A model generated the notes under the pieces. The model was not told the origin of the DNA and did no database searches. It worked only from the letters and a program-made list of their open reading frames with translations. This document shows, one piece after another, positions 1 through 6,864 of a stretch of DNA of 11,300 nt. Each line of letters opens with the position of its first letter. Position 1 is the stretch's first letter. The stretch comes from JBGTHB01 sp041746415 (GTDB lineage Bacteria > Pseudomonadota > Gammaproteobacteria > Coxiellales > Coxiellaceae), in assembly GCA_041746415.1 (NCBI GenBank), contig JBGTHB010000171.1, forward strand, positions 1 to 11,300, in the 5' to 3' direction. Both the position numbers and the translations under genes were made by a program.

Positions 1-32
1 AACGGCAAGTTGCCTACATAGACCTTATTCAT
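1..32 (-). CDS. RRM-type RNA-binding protein, N-terminal fragment
   Basis: Only the first ten complete codons are inside the window, read leftwards from an ATG at 32-30; they give MNKVYVGNLP. The VYVGNL stretch matches the RNP2 strand that opens the RNA recognition motif (RRM) in small bacterial RNA-binding proteins, where it normally lies at the very N-terminus as here. A good ribosome binding site, GGAGAA, lies on the minus strand at 46-41, eight bases before the ATG. The gene is divergent from rph across about 160 bases. The rest of the gene is outside the window, so family membership rests on ten residues plus the start signals. Such proteins bind single-stranded RNA; the targets cannot be told. 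Confidence 0.7.
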   Translation of the reverse strand, partial: MNKVYVGNLP

Positions 33-157
33 AACAAAGATTCTCCAAATAACATTAATTGACTGCCTTCCATTAATTTCTCAATGAAAAACACCCGCAT
101 TATGTCACTGATCAATTTTTAACGCTACTAAAAACTAGAAAAACTTCACTGAATCGT

Positions 158-187
158 TATACTGAGCAGCCACTGAACAGACCAAGG
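158..187 (+). promoter_or_regulatory. possible -10 element and ribosome binding site of rph
   Basis: TATACT at 158-163 is a good -10 hexamer, but no convincing -35 is found 16-18 bases upstream (CTAGAA is the best). The ribosome binding site AAGG at 184-187 lies seven bases before the ATG at 195 and supports that start. The rest of the 33-194 gap shows no further element I can support, although the divergent RRM gene must also have its promoter here. Confidence 0.35.
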
Positions 188-194
188 TACGTTA

Positions 195-908
195 ATGCGC
201 CCCAGTAAACGCCAAAGCAATGAATTACGCGCCGTTGAATTTATCCGTCACTACACAGATTACGCTGAGGGTTCGGTTTTGGCGGTTTTTGGTCATACCA
301 AAGTGCTCTGTACCGCCAGCATAACGCCTGGAGTGCCGCGTTTTTTGCGGGATAAAAATCAAGGTTGGCTCACAGCAGAATATGGCATGTTGCCGCGCTC
401 AACCCATGATCGCATGCAGCGCGAGGCAACCAAAGGCAAGCAAGGCGGTCGCACCCTGGAAATACAGCGTTTGATCGGCCGCTCCCTGCGTGCCGCACTT
501 GATTTAAACTTACTTGGCGATTACACCATTACCTTAGATTGTGATGTGATCCAAGCCGATGGGGGCACACGTTGCGCGGCTATTTCAGGCAGTTGTGTGG
601 CGATGATTGATGCGTTGCGCCACTTGCAGCGCGATAAAAAATTATTGACTGATCCTTTGAAACATTATGTAGCTGCCGTTTCGGTGGGTATTTATAATGG
701 CCAACCCATTTTAGATTTGGATTACGCAGAAGATTCAAAAGCACACACGGATATGAATGTGGTGATGACCGATGACGATTCGTTTATTGAATTGCAAGGC
801 ACTGCTGAAGGCGTGGCATTTAAACAAACGGAATTAAATCAATTAATCGAGCTAGCCCAAGGCGGTATTAAAACCATTATTGCAGCCCAAAAAGCCGCGT
901 TAAGTTAA
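195..908 (+). CDS. rph: RNase PH (tRNA 3'-end processing phosphorolytic exonuclease)
   Basis: RNase PH removes nucleotides after the CCA end of tRNA precursors by attacking with phosphate and releasing nucleoside diphosphates; it acts as a hexamer in the cytoplasm. The 237-residue length is that of the family (about 238). Visible signatures are the N-terminal MRPSKRQSNELR, the AEGSVL.VFG.TKVLCTAS strand region (residues 24-42), GGRTLEIQRLIGRSLRA at 84-100 with the phosphate-binding arginine at 86, DCDVIQADGGTR at 115-126, and the metal-binding acidic cluster DLDYAEDS...DMN at 174-188. The start at 195 is favoured by AAGG seven bases upstream. It converges on exonuclease III with a repeat-containing gap between them. 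Nothing is missing, so it should be active. The pyrE/exonuclease III/rph neighbourhood recalls Pseudomonas. Confidence 0.97.
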   Translation: MRPSKRQSNELRAVEFIRHYTDYAEGSVLAVFGHTKVLCTASITPGVPRFLRDKNQGWLTAEYGMLPRSTHDRMQREATKGKQGGRTLEIQRLIGRSLRAALDLNLLGDYTITLDCDVIQADGGTRCAAISGSCVAMIDALRHLQRDKKLLTDPLKHYVAAVSVGIYNGQPILDLDYAEDSKAHTDMNVVMTDDDSFIELQGTAEGVAFKQTELNQLIELAQGGIKTIIAAQKAALS

Positions 909-940
909 CGCCTGGATTCATACTCAGTATCGTTCCAACG

Positions 941-989
941 AGCAGATTGCCGCGTCAGCAACTAAAGTTGCTTCCTCGCAACGACATGA
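941..989 (+). repeat. degenerate copy of the GGATGGCGA...TTCCTCGC...ATGAC intergenic repeat
   Basis: The stretch begins GATTGCCGCG, contains TTCCTCGC (972-979) and ends CGACATGA. It shares order and several exact blocks, notably the 8-mer TTCCTCGC and the CATGA end, with the better copies at 3986-4031 and 4125-4155. It carries a small stem AGCAAC/GTTGCT (957-962 with 967-972, loop TAAA) in place of the central part. There is no T-run after the stem, so I do not call it a terminator. The similarity is partial. Confidence 0.45.
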
Positions 990-1005
990 ACTTTCTTTTC
1001 CATCT

Positions 1006-1043
1006 TCACGAGCAAGTCTTCGAGCGTGGCGATCCACTGCAGT
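1006..1043 (-). repeat. possible second degenerate copy of the intergenic repeat, inverted
   Basis: On the plus strand this reads CACGAGC, then 8 bases, then GAGCGTGGCGATCCA, resembling the inverted copy at 4066-4113 (GTGAGCG ... AAGCGTAACAATCCA). With the copy at 941-989 it would form a head-to-head pair between the two convergent genes. The match is weak and could be chance. The rest of 909-1071 holds no gene and no clear terminator. Confidence 0.3.
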
Positions 1044-1071
1044 GCACTTATTTTATTTTCGGTTAGCACCA

Positions 1072-1854
1072 TCAACTAGATGCAATAGAATAATCGTAAT
1101 CAATAATCAATGGAGCGTGATCAGAAAAAAATTTCTCTTTATAAATGCTGGCTTTTTTAACGGTGCTCTTTAAATTATCACTAATAACCTGATAATCAAT
1201 GCGCCACCCCACATTATTTTCACGCGCGTTACCACGGTTAGACCACCAAGTGTATTGCAATGGTCGTTGCTCCACCACGCGGAACGCATCCACAAAACCT
1301 TCTTTAGTAAACAAATCATCTAGCCACGCTCGCTCTTGCGGCAAACAGCCAGAGTTTTTTTGATTGGACTTAAAATTCTTGATATCAATTTCTTTGTGCA
1401 CAATATTCCAGTCGCCACAAATCACCACTGAACGATTTGATTTTTTTATTTCACGTAGCACCTTCATATAACGCTCCATGAAATCGTATTTAACTTCTTG
1501 GCGTATATCACCACTCGTTCCTGACGGCAAATAAAGCGAGGCCACCGCTAAATCACCAAAATTCGCTTGTATATAACGCCCTTCTTTATCGGCACAATCC
1601 CAACCTAAGCCGGTAACGATATTGTCCGGTTTTTGACAACAATAAATGCCAACACCACTGTAGCCTTTTTTTTCTGCATCGTGAAAATAACAATGAAATC
1701 CTGAGGGGCGAAAATGCGCATCCAATAAATGTTCCATTTGCGCTTTGGTTTCTTGCAAGCACACCACATCTGCTTGTTGCAGTTGTAACCAATCAAAAAA
1801 TCCTTTGCGATGAGCAGCACGTATGCCATTTAAATTAGCGCTAATAATTCTCAT
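1072..1854 (-). CDS. xthA: exodeoxyribonuclease III (AP endonuclease, EEP superfamily)
   Basis: Exonuclease III cuts the DNA backbone 5' of abasic sites and degrades 3' ends, acting in base excision repair. The 260-residue length fits the family. Conserved blocks are SANLNGIRAA at 5-14 (N7), CLQETKAQ at 32-39 (metal-binding E35), YSGVGIY at 65-71, SLYLPSG at 106-112 (Y108), CGDWNIVHKEID at 147-158 (D148, N150), YTWWS...VGWRIDY at 201-221, and SDHAPL at 244-249 (D245, H246). The catalytic D-H pair and E35 are all present. This argues for a working nuclease rather than Crc, the family member found beside pyrE and rph in Pseudomonas that acts as an RNA-binding regulator. Its ATG overlaps the stop of the upstream glycosyltransferase by one base (TAATG), so the two are probably translated from one message. 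Confidence 0.95.
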   Translation of the reverse strand: MRIISANLNGIRAAHRKGFFDWLQLQQADVVCLQETKAQMEHLLDAHFRPSGFHCYFHDAEKKGYSGVGIYCCQKPDNIVTGLGWDCADKEGRYIQANFGDLAVASLYLPSGTSGDIRQEVKYDFMERYMKVLREIKKSNRSVVICGDWNIVHKEIDIKNFKSNQKNSGCLPQERAWLDDLFTKEGFVDAFRVVEQRPLQYTWWSNRGNARENNVGWRIDYQVISDNLKSTVKKASIYKEKFFSDHAPLIIDYDYSIASS

Positions 1855-2894
1855 TATGATAATACCTCATTTATTTTTGCTAGCACTGCCGCCACGGTGA
1901 TTAATTGCATTGCCTTAGCATCGTGCACTCGTGTTACCCAAGGTAAAGTTTGTGGCTCTTGTTGCAATATTTCCCGCACCGCTTGCGCGTACACATCCAC
2001 TGTTGTGGCTTGCGAAAAATACGGACCAGATAATTGCGCTGGTGCCACCGCATACAAACCCACAACAGGTGTACCCATCGCTGTAGCTAGGTGTACGGGA
2101 CCGGTATCAGGCGCAATTAAACAACGTGCCTTGGCTAACACCGCCGCTAATTGTTTAGGCGTGGTTTTACCTACTAAATTAATTGGCGTGTGTTGCAGCT
2201 GCGCCGCAATTGTTGCTGCTAATGCGATTTCACGCTTACTCGGCCCTCCCGTTAAAATCACTTTAATTGGATGTTGTTGTTGCAGCGTATTGAGTAATTG
2301 CACATAACGTTCTATCGACCAATTGCGTTCATCTTTACTCGCCATGGCGTTAAGCACCACATAGTTTTCTCCAGGCGGTATATTAGCAGCAGCAAAGGCA
2401 TAATCATCCTCCGCCAGATTTAAATCCCAACGCCATTGCGGTTGCGCAACACCCAGCATTTTGGCAAACGCAAAAAAGCTTTCCATTAAATGTTCTTTTT
2501 TAAAGGGAATAGATTTAGTAATAAAAAAATGATGCAGATCACGCGCCCGTTGTTTATCAAAACCAATTTTTTGTTTGGCACGAATCAGTGGGTATAAAAA
2601 ATTGCAACGCAGACTGGCTTGACCGGCAAACAAGACATCAAATCGACGCCGGCGCAATATTTTATAAAACCGCCAATAATCCACTACCGTTTTGGGTTTA
2701 TCAATAACAATAAATTCAACACCGCTCAATCCTTCCAAAATACGATACGCAGCTTTACTGGTAATCCATGTGATTTTTAAATCTGGAAAATACGCTTGCA
2801 AACTGCGAATCACTGGCACCCACATCACGACATCGCCAAGTGCGGACAAACGAACTAACGCCAATGTTTTAGGAGTCGTTACCATGGGTGGCAT
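1854..2894 (-). CDS. glycosyltransferase family 9 (heptosyltransferase-like)
   Basis: Family 9 enzymes are GT-B fold transferases that add sugars, typically ADP-heptose, to the inner core of lipopolysaccharide on the cytoplasmic face of the inner membrane. With the ATG at 2894 the protein has 346 residues. LALVRLSALGDVVMW (11-25) is the N-terminal motif, NAMASKDERNW (182-192) lies at the domain junction, KVILTGGP (211-218) opens the nucleotide-binding half, and APDTGPVHLATAMGTP (261-276) is the hallmark motif. The reading frame stays open to a TTG at 2960, only nine bases from pyrE, but that stretch lacks a ribosome binding site and falls outside the family's usual start. I prefer 2894; an ATG at 2885 is also possible. 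The acceptor sugar cannot be told, so no waa symbol is given. It is coupled to exonuclease III downstream. Confidence 0.9.
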   Translation of the reverse strand: MPPMVTTPKTLALVRLSALGDVVMWVPVIRSLQAYFPDLKITWITSKAAYRILEGLSGVEFIVIDKPKTVVDYWRFYKILRRRRFDVLFAGQASLRCNFLYPLIRAKQKIGFDKQRARDLHHFFITKSIPFKKEHLMESFFAFAKMLGVAQPQWRWDLNLAEDDYAFAAANIPPGENYVVLNAMASKDERNWSIERYVQLLNTLQQQHPIKVILTGGPSKREIALAATIAAQLQHTPINLVGKTTPKQLAAVLAKARCLIAPDTGPVHLATAMGTPVVGLYAVAPAQLSGPYFSQATTVDVYAQAVREILQQEPQTLPWVTRVHDAKAMQLITVAAVLAKINEVLS

Positions 2895-2910
2895 TATCAA
2901 CGGCCATCGC

Positions 2911-2962
2911 TTGTTTTGCAATTGCAATTCTGCTATCAATAACCCAGTCCACTTAAGCAAGG
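2911..2962 (+). promoter_or_regulatory. possible pyrE promoter and ribosome binding site
   Basis: TTGTTT (2911-2916), a 17-base spacer and TATCAA (2934-2939) make a modest sigma-70 promoter for pyrE. AAGG at 2959-2962 lies seven bases before the pyrE ATG. The promoter would sit inside the TTG-initiated extension of the divergent glycosyltransferase, another reason to prefer the shorter start for that gene. Confidence 0.35.
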
Positions 2963-2969
2963 CGCGCTA

Positions 2970-3590
2970 ATGTCATCCAAAAAAATTGCTGAATTGTTAC
3001 TCTCATTAAAAGCCGTCATGCTCAACACGCAACAACCCTTTCGCTACACTTCCGGCGTGCTGTCCCCGATTTATTGCGATAATCGCCTAGTTATTTCATA
3101 TCCCGATAAACGTCAACAAATAGTTGCTGCTTTTTGTGAAAAAATAGACAAGCAGTGTGATGTCATTGCGGGTGTAGCAACCGCTGGTATTCCACATGCG
3201 GCGTGGATTGCTGACCAGTTAAATAAACCCATGGTATATGTGCGTGACAAAGCGAAAAGCCATGGCAAACAAAATCAGATTGAGGGCCAATTTAAAACTG
3301 GTGCACGCGTGGCTGTGATTGAAGATTTAATCAGCACCGGCGGCAGCTCAATTGCCGCAGCACAAGCACTGCGCGCAGCCGGAGCTAAAGTGGATTATTG
3401 CTACGCTATTTTTAGTTATGAACTGCAAACTGCGCAAAACGCATTCGCTGCTGCCAATCTTGCATTATGCACGCTCAGTAATTTCACCGATCTGATTGAA
3501 GTCGCGTTGGAAAAAAAATACATTAGCGCTGATGAAAAAGCTGTTTTGCTTAAGTGGCAAAAGGACCCCCTAGATTGGAACAAGCATTAA
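2970..3590 (+). CDS. pyrE: orotate phosphoribosyltransferase
   Basis: PyrE joins orotate to PRPP to give orotidine 5'-phosphate, the fifth step of pyrimidine synthesis, as a cytoplasmic dimer. The 206 residues match the family length. The substrate-contact region PFRYTSGVLSPIYCDNR is at 23-39, the mobile catalytic loop VRDKAKSHGKQNQIEG at 91-106, and the PRPP-binding motif VAVIEDLISTGGSS at 114-127 with the two acidic residues E118-D119. The loop form with KSHGKQNQIEG is the kind common in Gram-positive and some proteobacterial enzymes rather than the E. coli type. Start at 2970 is supported by AAGG upstream. No terminator is evident after the stop; a small palindrome (AAGCTAAAGCTT) at about 3650-3661 has no T-run. 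Confidence 0.96.
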   Translation: MSSKKIAELLLSLKAVMLNTQQPFRYTSGVLSPIYCDNRLVISYPDKRQQIVAAFCEKIDKQCDVIAGVATAGIPHAAWIADQLNKPMVYVRDKAKSHGKQNQIEGQFKTGARVAVIEDLISTGGSSIAAAQALRAAGAKVDYCYAIFSYELQTAQNAFAAANLALCTLSNFTDLIEVALEKKYISADEKAVLLKWQKDPLDWNKH

Positions 3591-3679
3591 TATCACTCAA
3601 GCAATTCGCTATGATCCCACTTTTAATGTTATTAAATACTCGGTTACTAAGCTAAAGCTTTACTTGTTATCTTTGGTAA

Positions 3680-3970
3680 ATGAGGCAACCTGCAGTTTAT
3701 ATAATTACAAATCGCTACCGAGGCACCCTGTATACGGGAGTCACTGCTAATTTAGTTAACCGTATTTTTTCGCATAGAAACGAACTAATAAATGGCTTTA
3801 GCAAAAAATATCATTGCAGGTGTTTGGTTTATTTTGAGACAGGTGAAGAAATGTATTCCGCTATCCAAAGAGAAAAACAAATTAAAAATCTATCGAGGAA
3901 AAATAAAATTCAGCTAATTGAATCCAAGAACCCTCAATGGAAAGATTTGTGGCTTAATATTTGTACTTAG
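3680..3970 (+). CDS. single-domain GIY-YIG nuclease family protein (COG2827-like)
   Basis: This 96-residue protein is a bare GIY-YIG fold: VYIITN at 6-11 and LYTGVT at 17-22 form the two halves of the name motif. R28 in NLVNRIFSH is the catalytic arginine, H32 follows, and E65 in IQREKQIK is in the place of the metal-binding glutamate. The ending (NPQWKDLWLN) is typical of the small stand-alone family often mis-annotated as excinuclease subunit C. Its cellular role is unknown; GIY-YIG domains generally cut DNA. The ribosome binding site is poor (GG only). It sits directly upstream of three copies of a palindromic repeat, and such proteins are often seen beside repeats of this kind, so a link to repeat movement is possible but unproven. 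Codon use is A/T-rich relative to rph. Confidence 0.85.
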   Translation: MRQPAVYIITNRYRGTLYTGVTANLVNRIFSHRNELINGFSKKYHCRCLVYFETGEEMYSAIQREKQIKNLSRKNKIQLIESKNPQWKDLWLNICT

Positions 3971-3985
3971 GTGTTTTTAAAAACA

Positions 3986-4031
3986 TCGGCACATGGATGG
4001 CGACGCTCGTTCCTCGCTCGCCATGACTCAC
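3986..4031 (+). repeat. palindromic intergenic repeat, copy A
   Basis: Reads CGGCACATGGATGGCGA, then a central part with TTCCTCGC, then TCGCCATGACTCAC. ATGGCGA (3997-4003) and TCGCCAT (4018-4024) form a perfect seven-base inverted repeat around 14 bases. It is in the same orientation as copy C and opposite to copy B. It starts 16 bases after the GIY-YIG stop. Confidence 0.75.
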
Positions 4032-4065
4032 CTTTCAAAAACGCCAGCGAAAAATTTCTTCTGCT

Positions 4066-4113
4066 GTCATTGTGAGCGCGCGCAGCAAGCGTAACAATCC
4101 ATGTATCCGTGCC
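4066..4113 (-). repeat. palindromic intergenic repeat, copy B (inverted)
   Basis: On the plus strand it reads GTCATTGTGAGCG ... AAGCGTAACAATCCATG ... CCGTGCC. Its reverse complement aligns with copy A through ACATGGAT, ACGCT, CGC and ATGAC blocks. The general form (TCATTG.GAG ... CAATCCATG) is like a family of short palindromic repeats common in intergenic DNA of many proteobacteria. Confidence 0.7.
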
Positions 4114-4124
4114 ATTAAAAAACT

Positions 4125-4155
4125 TCGGCGTATGGATGGCAACCTCGTTCCTCGC
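4125..4155 (+). repeat. palindromic intergenic repeat, copy C (truncated)
   Basis: TCGGCGTATGGATGGCAAC followed by CTCGTTCCTCGC repeats the first two thirds of copy A with few changes and then stops. The closing arm is absent, so it cannot form the hairpin. It ends about 20 bases before the stop of the pilin-type gene on the other strand. The remainder of 3971-4176 holds no gene. Confidence 0.65.
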
Positions 4156-4176
4156 TTTTGTTTTTAGTGAGACAAT

Positions 4177-5520
4177 TTAACTTGCGCTTGCCAAGTCAGT
4201 CCAGCTGCCGGCTAATTTGCCGTAGCCGCTGCTGGAACCACCACCGCCGCTTGTTTTAATTATTACTTTTGCATTTTCTCCTTCATAATTGATGATGGCG
4301 TTGTTACGTAAATAAACGTCTCTGCCGGCAATAGCAGAACCATTTATAATTGAATTGTGATAGAGCTGCACGTCACCAGTTTGTGAATACACCACACCAT
4401 TTACTATTGAATTCATATGCAGTCGCACTTCACCACGCGCGATAATGGCACCTGTAATGATAACATTGTCGGTAGTGTGCAATGTGCCTTCAACAATGAC
4501 GTTGCCATACACTTTAACGTTGCTGGAAAAATGGGCGTTACCATGAATAATCACATCACCATAAATAACCGCATTTTGGCGCAATTGAAACTCACTGGTT
4601 TTTACTACGCCGCTGGGTAAAGTGTAAGTGCCAGATAAATTCACCTCTAAATTGACAGGATTTTCAGGGCCACCCAAAATATGGTCACCTTTAAATTGTG
4701 CTTCCCCATCATGTTGATTAATGGTGTAGGAATCACCGCTACCATAAGCAGACAACAAACTAGGAGTGTAATCGTATATATATGTGCCTTGTGGTGTACC
4801 TGCATTTGAAGGCAATGTAACTTGCGTGGTTACCGTTTGAAAAACTTCTAACGGTTGGCCAAGATAAAGTTCTTCGAGTGCGTCGTTAGTTAAGGCCATC
4901 AAATCCGTATCATTTGAGATAACATCGTCTTGCAGTGAGCCGGCAACGGAACTGTTACCACTTTCTAAAACAGTCTTAGCGTAATCAAACATTTTAATCG
5001 CCGAACCCGCATTAACAGTAACCGCCCCTCCTTCAAGGTCTCGCACTATGGCGTTACTACGCATGTCTAAATCTTCGCGTGCAAAAGCAGCTTGCGGAAC
5101 GGGGGTTACAATAAAGCTGTCAGTGTCACCGCTTTGATATTGCATTATCTGTTGAACTGAGCGTGAAATTGCACCATCTGCAGTATGGCCTGTTGATACC
5201 ACCCGAATTACATTATTGCCATCTTCAAAGTTAAACGCGATAACAGCAAAACCACCATTGGTTAAATTGACTTGCACTGTATCGCCGTGATTAACCGTCT
5301 CGCGGTTCGCATCTAAATACGTTACGGCGTAATCCAGTCCCGCCTGCGCTGCATTAAAGGCATTACTTGCATGGACATGAGATTTAACTGTGCCAAGATG
5401 AGAAAGGATCGTGTTTGCTGACATGAAAGAAAGTATGGTGACTGCAAACAGCACCACCAGACTCAGTAACAGCGTTGAAAAACCCTGAGATTTATTCCGT
5501 ATGAATTGTTTAGTACGCAT
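4177..5520 (-). CDS. large PilX-like pilin-type protein with C-terminal beta-helix
   Basis: With the ATG at 5520 the protein has 447 residues. The leader MRTKQFIRNKSQG ends at a glycine (G13) followed by FSTLLLSLVVLFAVTILSF, a prepilin-peptidase-type signal and hydrophobic helix. The glutamate usual at +5 of major pilins is lacking, as is common in PilX-like minor pilins. NAFNAAQAGLDYAVTYL (about 53-69) matches the A.AAE.GL segment of that group. Residues about 311-410 hold six repeats of 18-19 residues, each opening with N and [AVS] and carrying [IV].G.[VI], consistent with a right-handed beta-helix. A Gly/Ser-rich tail follows. The start is set by GGGGGGTG at 5534-5527, six bases before the ATG; in-frame starts further upstream (GTG at 5562) lack this. 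No other pilus gene is nearby. Function unknown; a pilus-tip or surface role is inference. Confidence 0.75.
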   Translation of the reverse strand: MRTKQFIRNKSQGFSTLLLSLVVLFAVTILSFMSANTILSHLGTVKSHVHASNAFNAAQAGLDYAVTYLDANRETVNHGDTVQVNLTNGGFAVIAFNFEDGNNVIRVVSTGHTADGAISRSVQQIMQYQSGDTDSFIVTPVPQAAFAREDLDMRSNAIVRDLEGGAVTVNAGSAIKMFDYAKTVLESGNSSVAGSLQDDVISNDTDLMALTNDALEELYLGQPLEVFQTVTTQVTLPSNAGTPQGTYIYDYTPSLLSAYGSGDSYTINQHDGEAQFKGDHILGGPENPVNLEVNLSGTYTLPSGVVKTSEFQLRQNAVIYGDVIIHGNAHFSSNVKVYGNVIVEGTLHTTDNVIITGAIIARGEVRLHMNSIVNGVVYSQTGDVQLYHNSIINGSAIAGRDVYLRNNAIINYEGENAKVIIKTSGGGGSSSGYGKLAGSWTDLASAS

Positions 5521-5565
5521 GATTAACACCCCCCATGGAATGCCAATCATGAAAAATAGCACGAT

Positions 5566-5601
5566 GGCACGCCTTGTATTTAGTTAATACAAATGCGTGC
5601 C
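5566..5601 (-). promoter_or_regulatory. long hairpin upstream of the pilin-type gene
   Basis: GGCACGC (5566-5572) pairs with GCGTGCC (5595-5601), and inside it TTGTATT (5574-5580) pairs with AATACAA (5586-5592) around TAGTT, giving fourteen base pairs with a small internal loop. On the minus strand it is followed nine bases later by TTTTT. It lies 45 bases upstream of the pilin-type start, so it could be a leader structure or the terminator of the dotDCB message entering from the right. The T-run is too far away for a textbook terminator. Confidence 0.55.
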
Positions 5602-5667
5602 CATCCACCCAACCAAATAAAAAACGAATTTTTAATTACTAATATTTATTATTAGTTTCTATTACTA

Positions 5668-5673
5668 AGTATA
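5668..5673 (-). promoter_or_regulatory. possible -10 of the pilin-type gene
   Basis: TATACT on the minus strand is a good -10 hexamer, but the -35 position is poor. A seven-base A/T inverted repeat (5638-5644 with 5650-5656) lies just downstream. The rest of 5602-5740 is A/T-rich with no other element I can support. Confidence 0.3.
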
Positions 5674-5740
5674 GGTTAGTTTTGGCTTTAAAATAGCGAT
5701 AAACTGTTAACTTGTTGATTTAGGAAGATAAACTTATGAG

Positions 5741-6859
5741 TTAGCCGACACTGGTTTGTTGCGCCTGCGCACTGAGGATTTTGTAAGTGCGTTCGGTTAA
5801 AAAACCTTGTTGGAACTTTCTATTGATGTCTACTTGCATGGTTTGACCGTATTCTTGTACTAAGCGACGCGTGGTAGCGGTTATTTTTAAAGGGTCGCTG
5901 GCTAGCAGTAAATCACGTGTTTTTTCATTAAAAACCAGGTATTCGCGTAATGCTACGCGTTTGCCATCTACTGTCGGTGCCAGGCGCTGCCAAATAATCA
6001 AACGTGCTGTTTCGATAATATCAATGGTGCGACCAAGGCGTTCTTCTTGGGGAAAGGTGCCCACCAGGCGGCGTACACTTTCGGCCACGCCGTTGCTGTG
6101 TAACGTAGTATAAACCGGGTGACCAGTGAGTGCGGCTTCAAGTACCGCACCCATGGTTTCCCGATCGCGCGACTCTCCTACGAGGATCAAATGGGGTTTG
6201 CGACGCAAGGCGTTACGCACACCTAAAGCAAAATTGGGTAAATGTTTTGGAATTTCAGATTGTGAAATTACCGCTGTGGGTGCATGAATCGAATCGTAAA
6301 CAAATTCTATTGGGGCTTCATACGTTAAAATTTTGCGATTGGCTTGAGGGTCTTGCGCTAATTCTTTAATGATGGCTGCAAGCAACGTGCTTTTACCCGA
6401 ACCGGTGGCACCGGTAACATACACCACACCTTCTTGTGGTGCGATGGCGTCGACGATTTGTTGCGGTAAATCCAATGAGTCTAAACTCGGTGGTTCAGCC
6501 GGAATGGTACGAATCGTGATTTGAATCCCTTCATGACCATCGACATAACAGCCGGTGCCATTAACACGATAACGAAAACGTTCATTGCGATTGGGACGCA
6601 CTTCATAATGCGTGTCCACATCATTGCCGCGCATGATTTGGGTGGTGCCGTTGGCGCCATAAATCGCATTCAATAATTCGCTGACTTCGGTGTTGGTTAA
6701 TTTGCGCTGCGTAATTTTATAGATGCGTCCATACACTTCGCAAACAATGGGTGAATTAGTTTGAATAGTGATATCTGAAGTGTGTTCACGCGTGCAAAAC
6801 ACCAAGAGATCATCTAGGTGTTTTGCTTCAAAACGCGATGGTTCATTTACATAACGCAT
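5741..6859 (-). CDS. dotB: DotB, ATPase of the Dot/Icm type IVB secretion system
   Basis: DotB is the hexameric VirB11/PilT-type ATPase that docks on the cytoplasmic side of the Dot/Icm channel and drives substrate transfer. The 372 residues are close to the Legionella protein (about 377). An N-terminal PAS-like domain (to about 120) precedes the RecA-like half. GATGSGKST at 150-158 is the Walker A box, the acidic segment TYEAPIEF (179-186) follows, LILVGESRD at 224-232 is Walker B, and TGHPVYTTLHS at 245-255 is the histidine box. The context after dotC and dotD separates it from the pilus motor PilT. It starts five bases after the dotC stop with no clear ribosome binding site, so translation is probably coupled to dotC. 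In this genome the gene that follows is not dotA but a pilin-type gene. Confidence 0.96.
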   Translation of the reverse strand: MRYVNEPSRFEAKHLDDLLVFCTREHTSDITIQTNSPIVCEVYGRIYKITQRKLTNTEVSELLNAIYGANGTTQIMRGNDVDTHYEVRPNRNERFRYRVNGTGCYVDGHEGIQITIRTIPAEPPSLDSLDLPQQIVDAIAPQEGVVYVTGATGSGKSTLLAAIIKELAQDPQANRKILTYEAPIEFVYDSIHAPTAVISQSEIPKHLPNFALGVRNALRRKPHLILVGESRDRETMGAVLEAALTGHPVYTTLHSNGVAESVRRLVGTFPQEERLGRTIDIIETARLIIWQRLAPTVDGKRVALREYLVFNEKTRDLLLASDPLKITATTRRLVQEYGQTMQVDINRKFQQGFLTERTYKILSAQAQQTSVG

Positions 6860-6864
6860 TTATA

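Noticed and set aside
957..972. Stem AGCAAC/GTTGCT as the rph terminator.
   Set aside because: Short stem with no T-run following on either strand; it is better explained as part of a decayed repeat.
1072..1854. Identity as Crc, the catabolite-control protein found between pyrE and rph in Pseudomonas.
   Set aside because: All nuclease active-site residues (E35, D148, N150, D245, H246) are present, which fits exonuclease III.
1897..2307. Cysteine-rich plus-strand open frame opposite the glycosyltransferase.
   Set aside because: It is antisense to a clearly conserved gene, with composition of a shadow frame and no start signal.
2895..2960. TTG-initiated N-terminal extension of the glycosyltransferase.
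   Set aside because: No ribosome binding site before the TTG, only nine bases from pyrE, and the extra 22 residues precede the normal family start; the ATG at 2894 is preferred.
3986..4155. Possible CRISPR array in the repeat cluster.
   Set aside because: Only three imperfect copies, one inverted, with unequal spacing and no unique spacers of constant length.
5741..6859. Identity as the pilus retraction motor PilT, suggested by the adjacent pilin-type gene.
   Set aside because: The gene is the third of dotD-dotC-dotB, starts five bases after dotC, and its length and sequence fit DotB.
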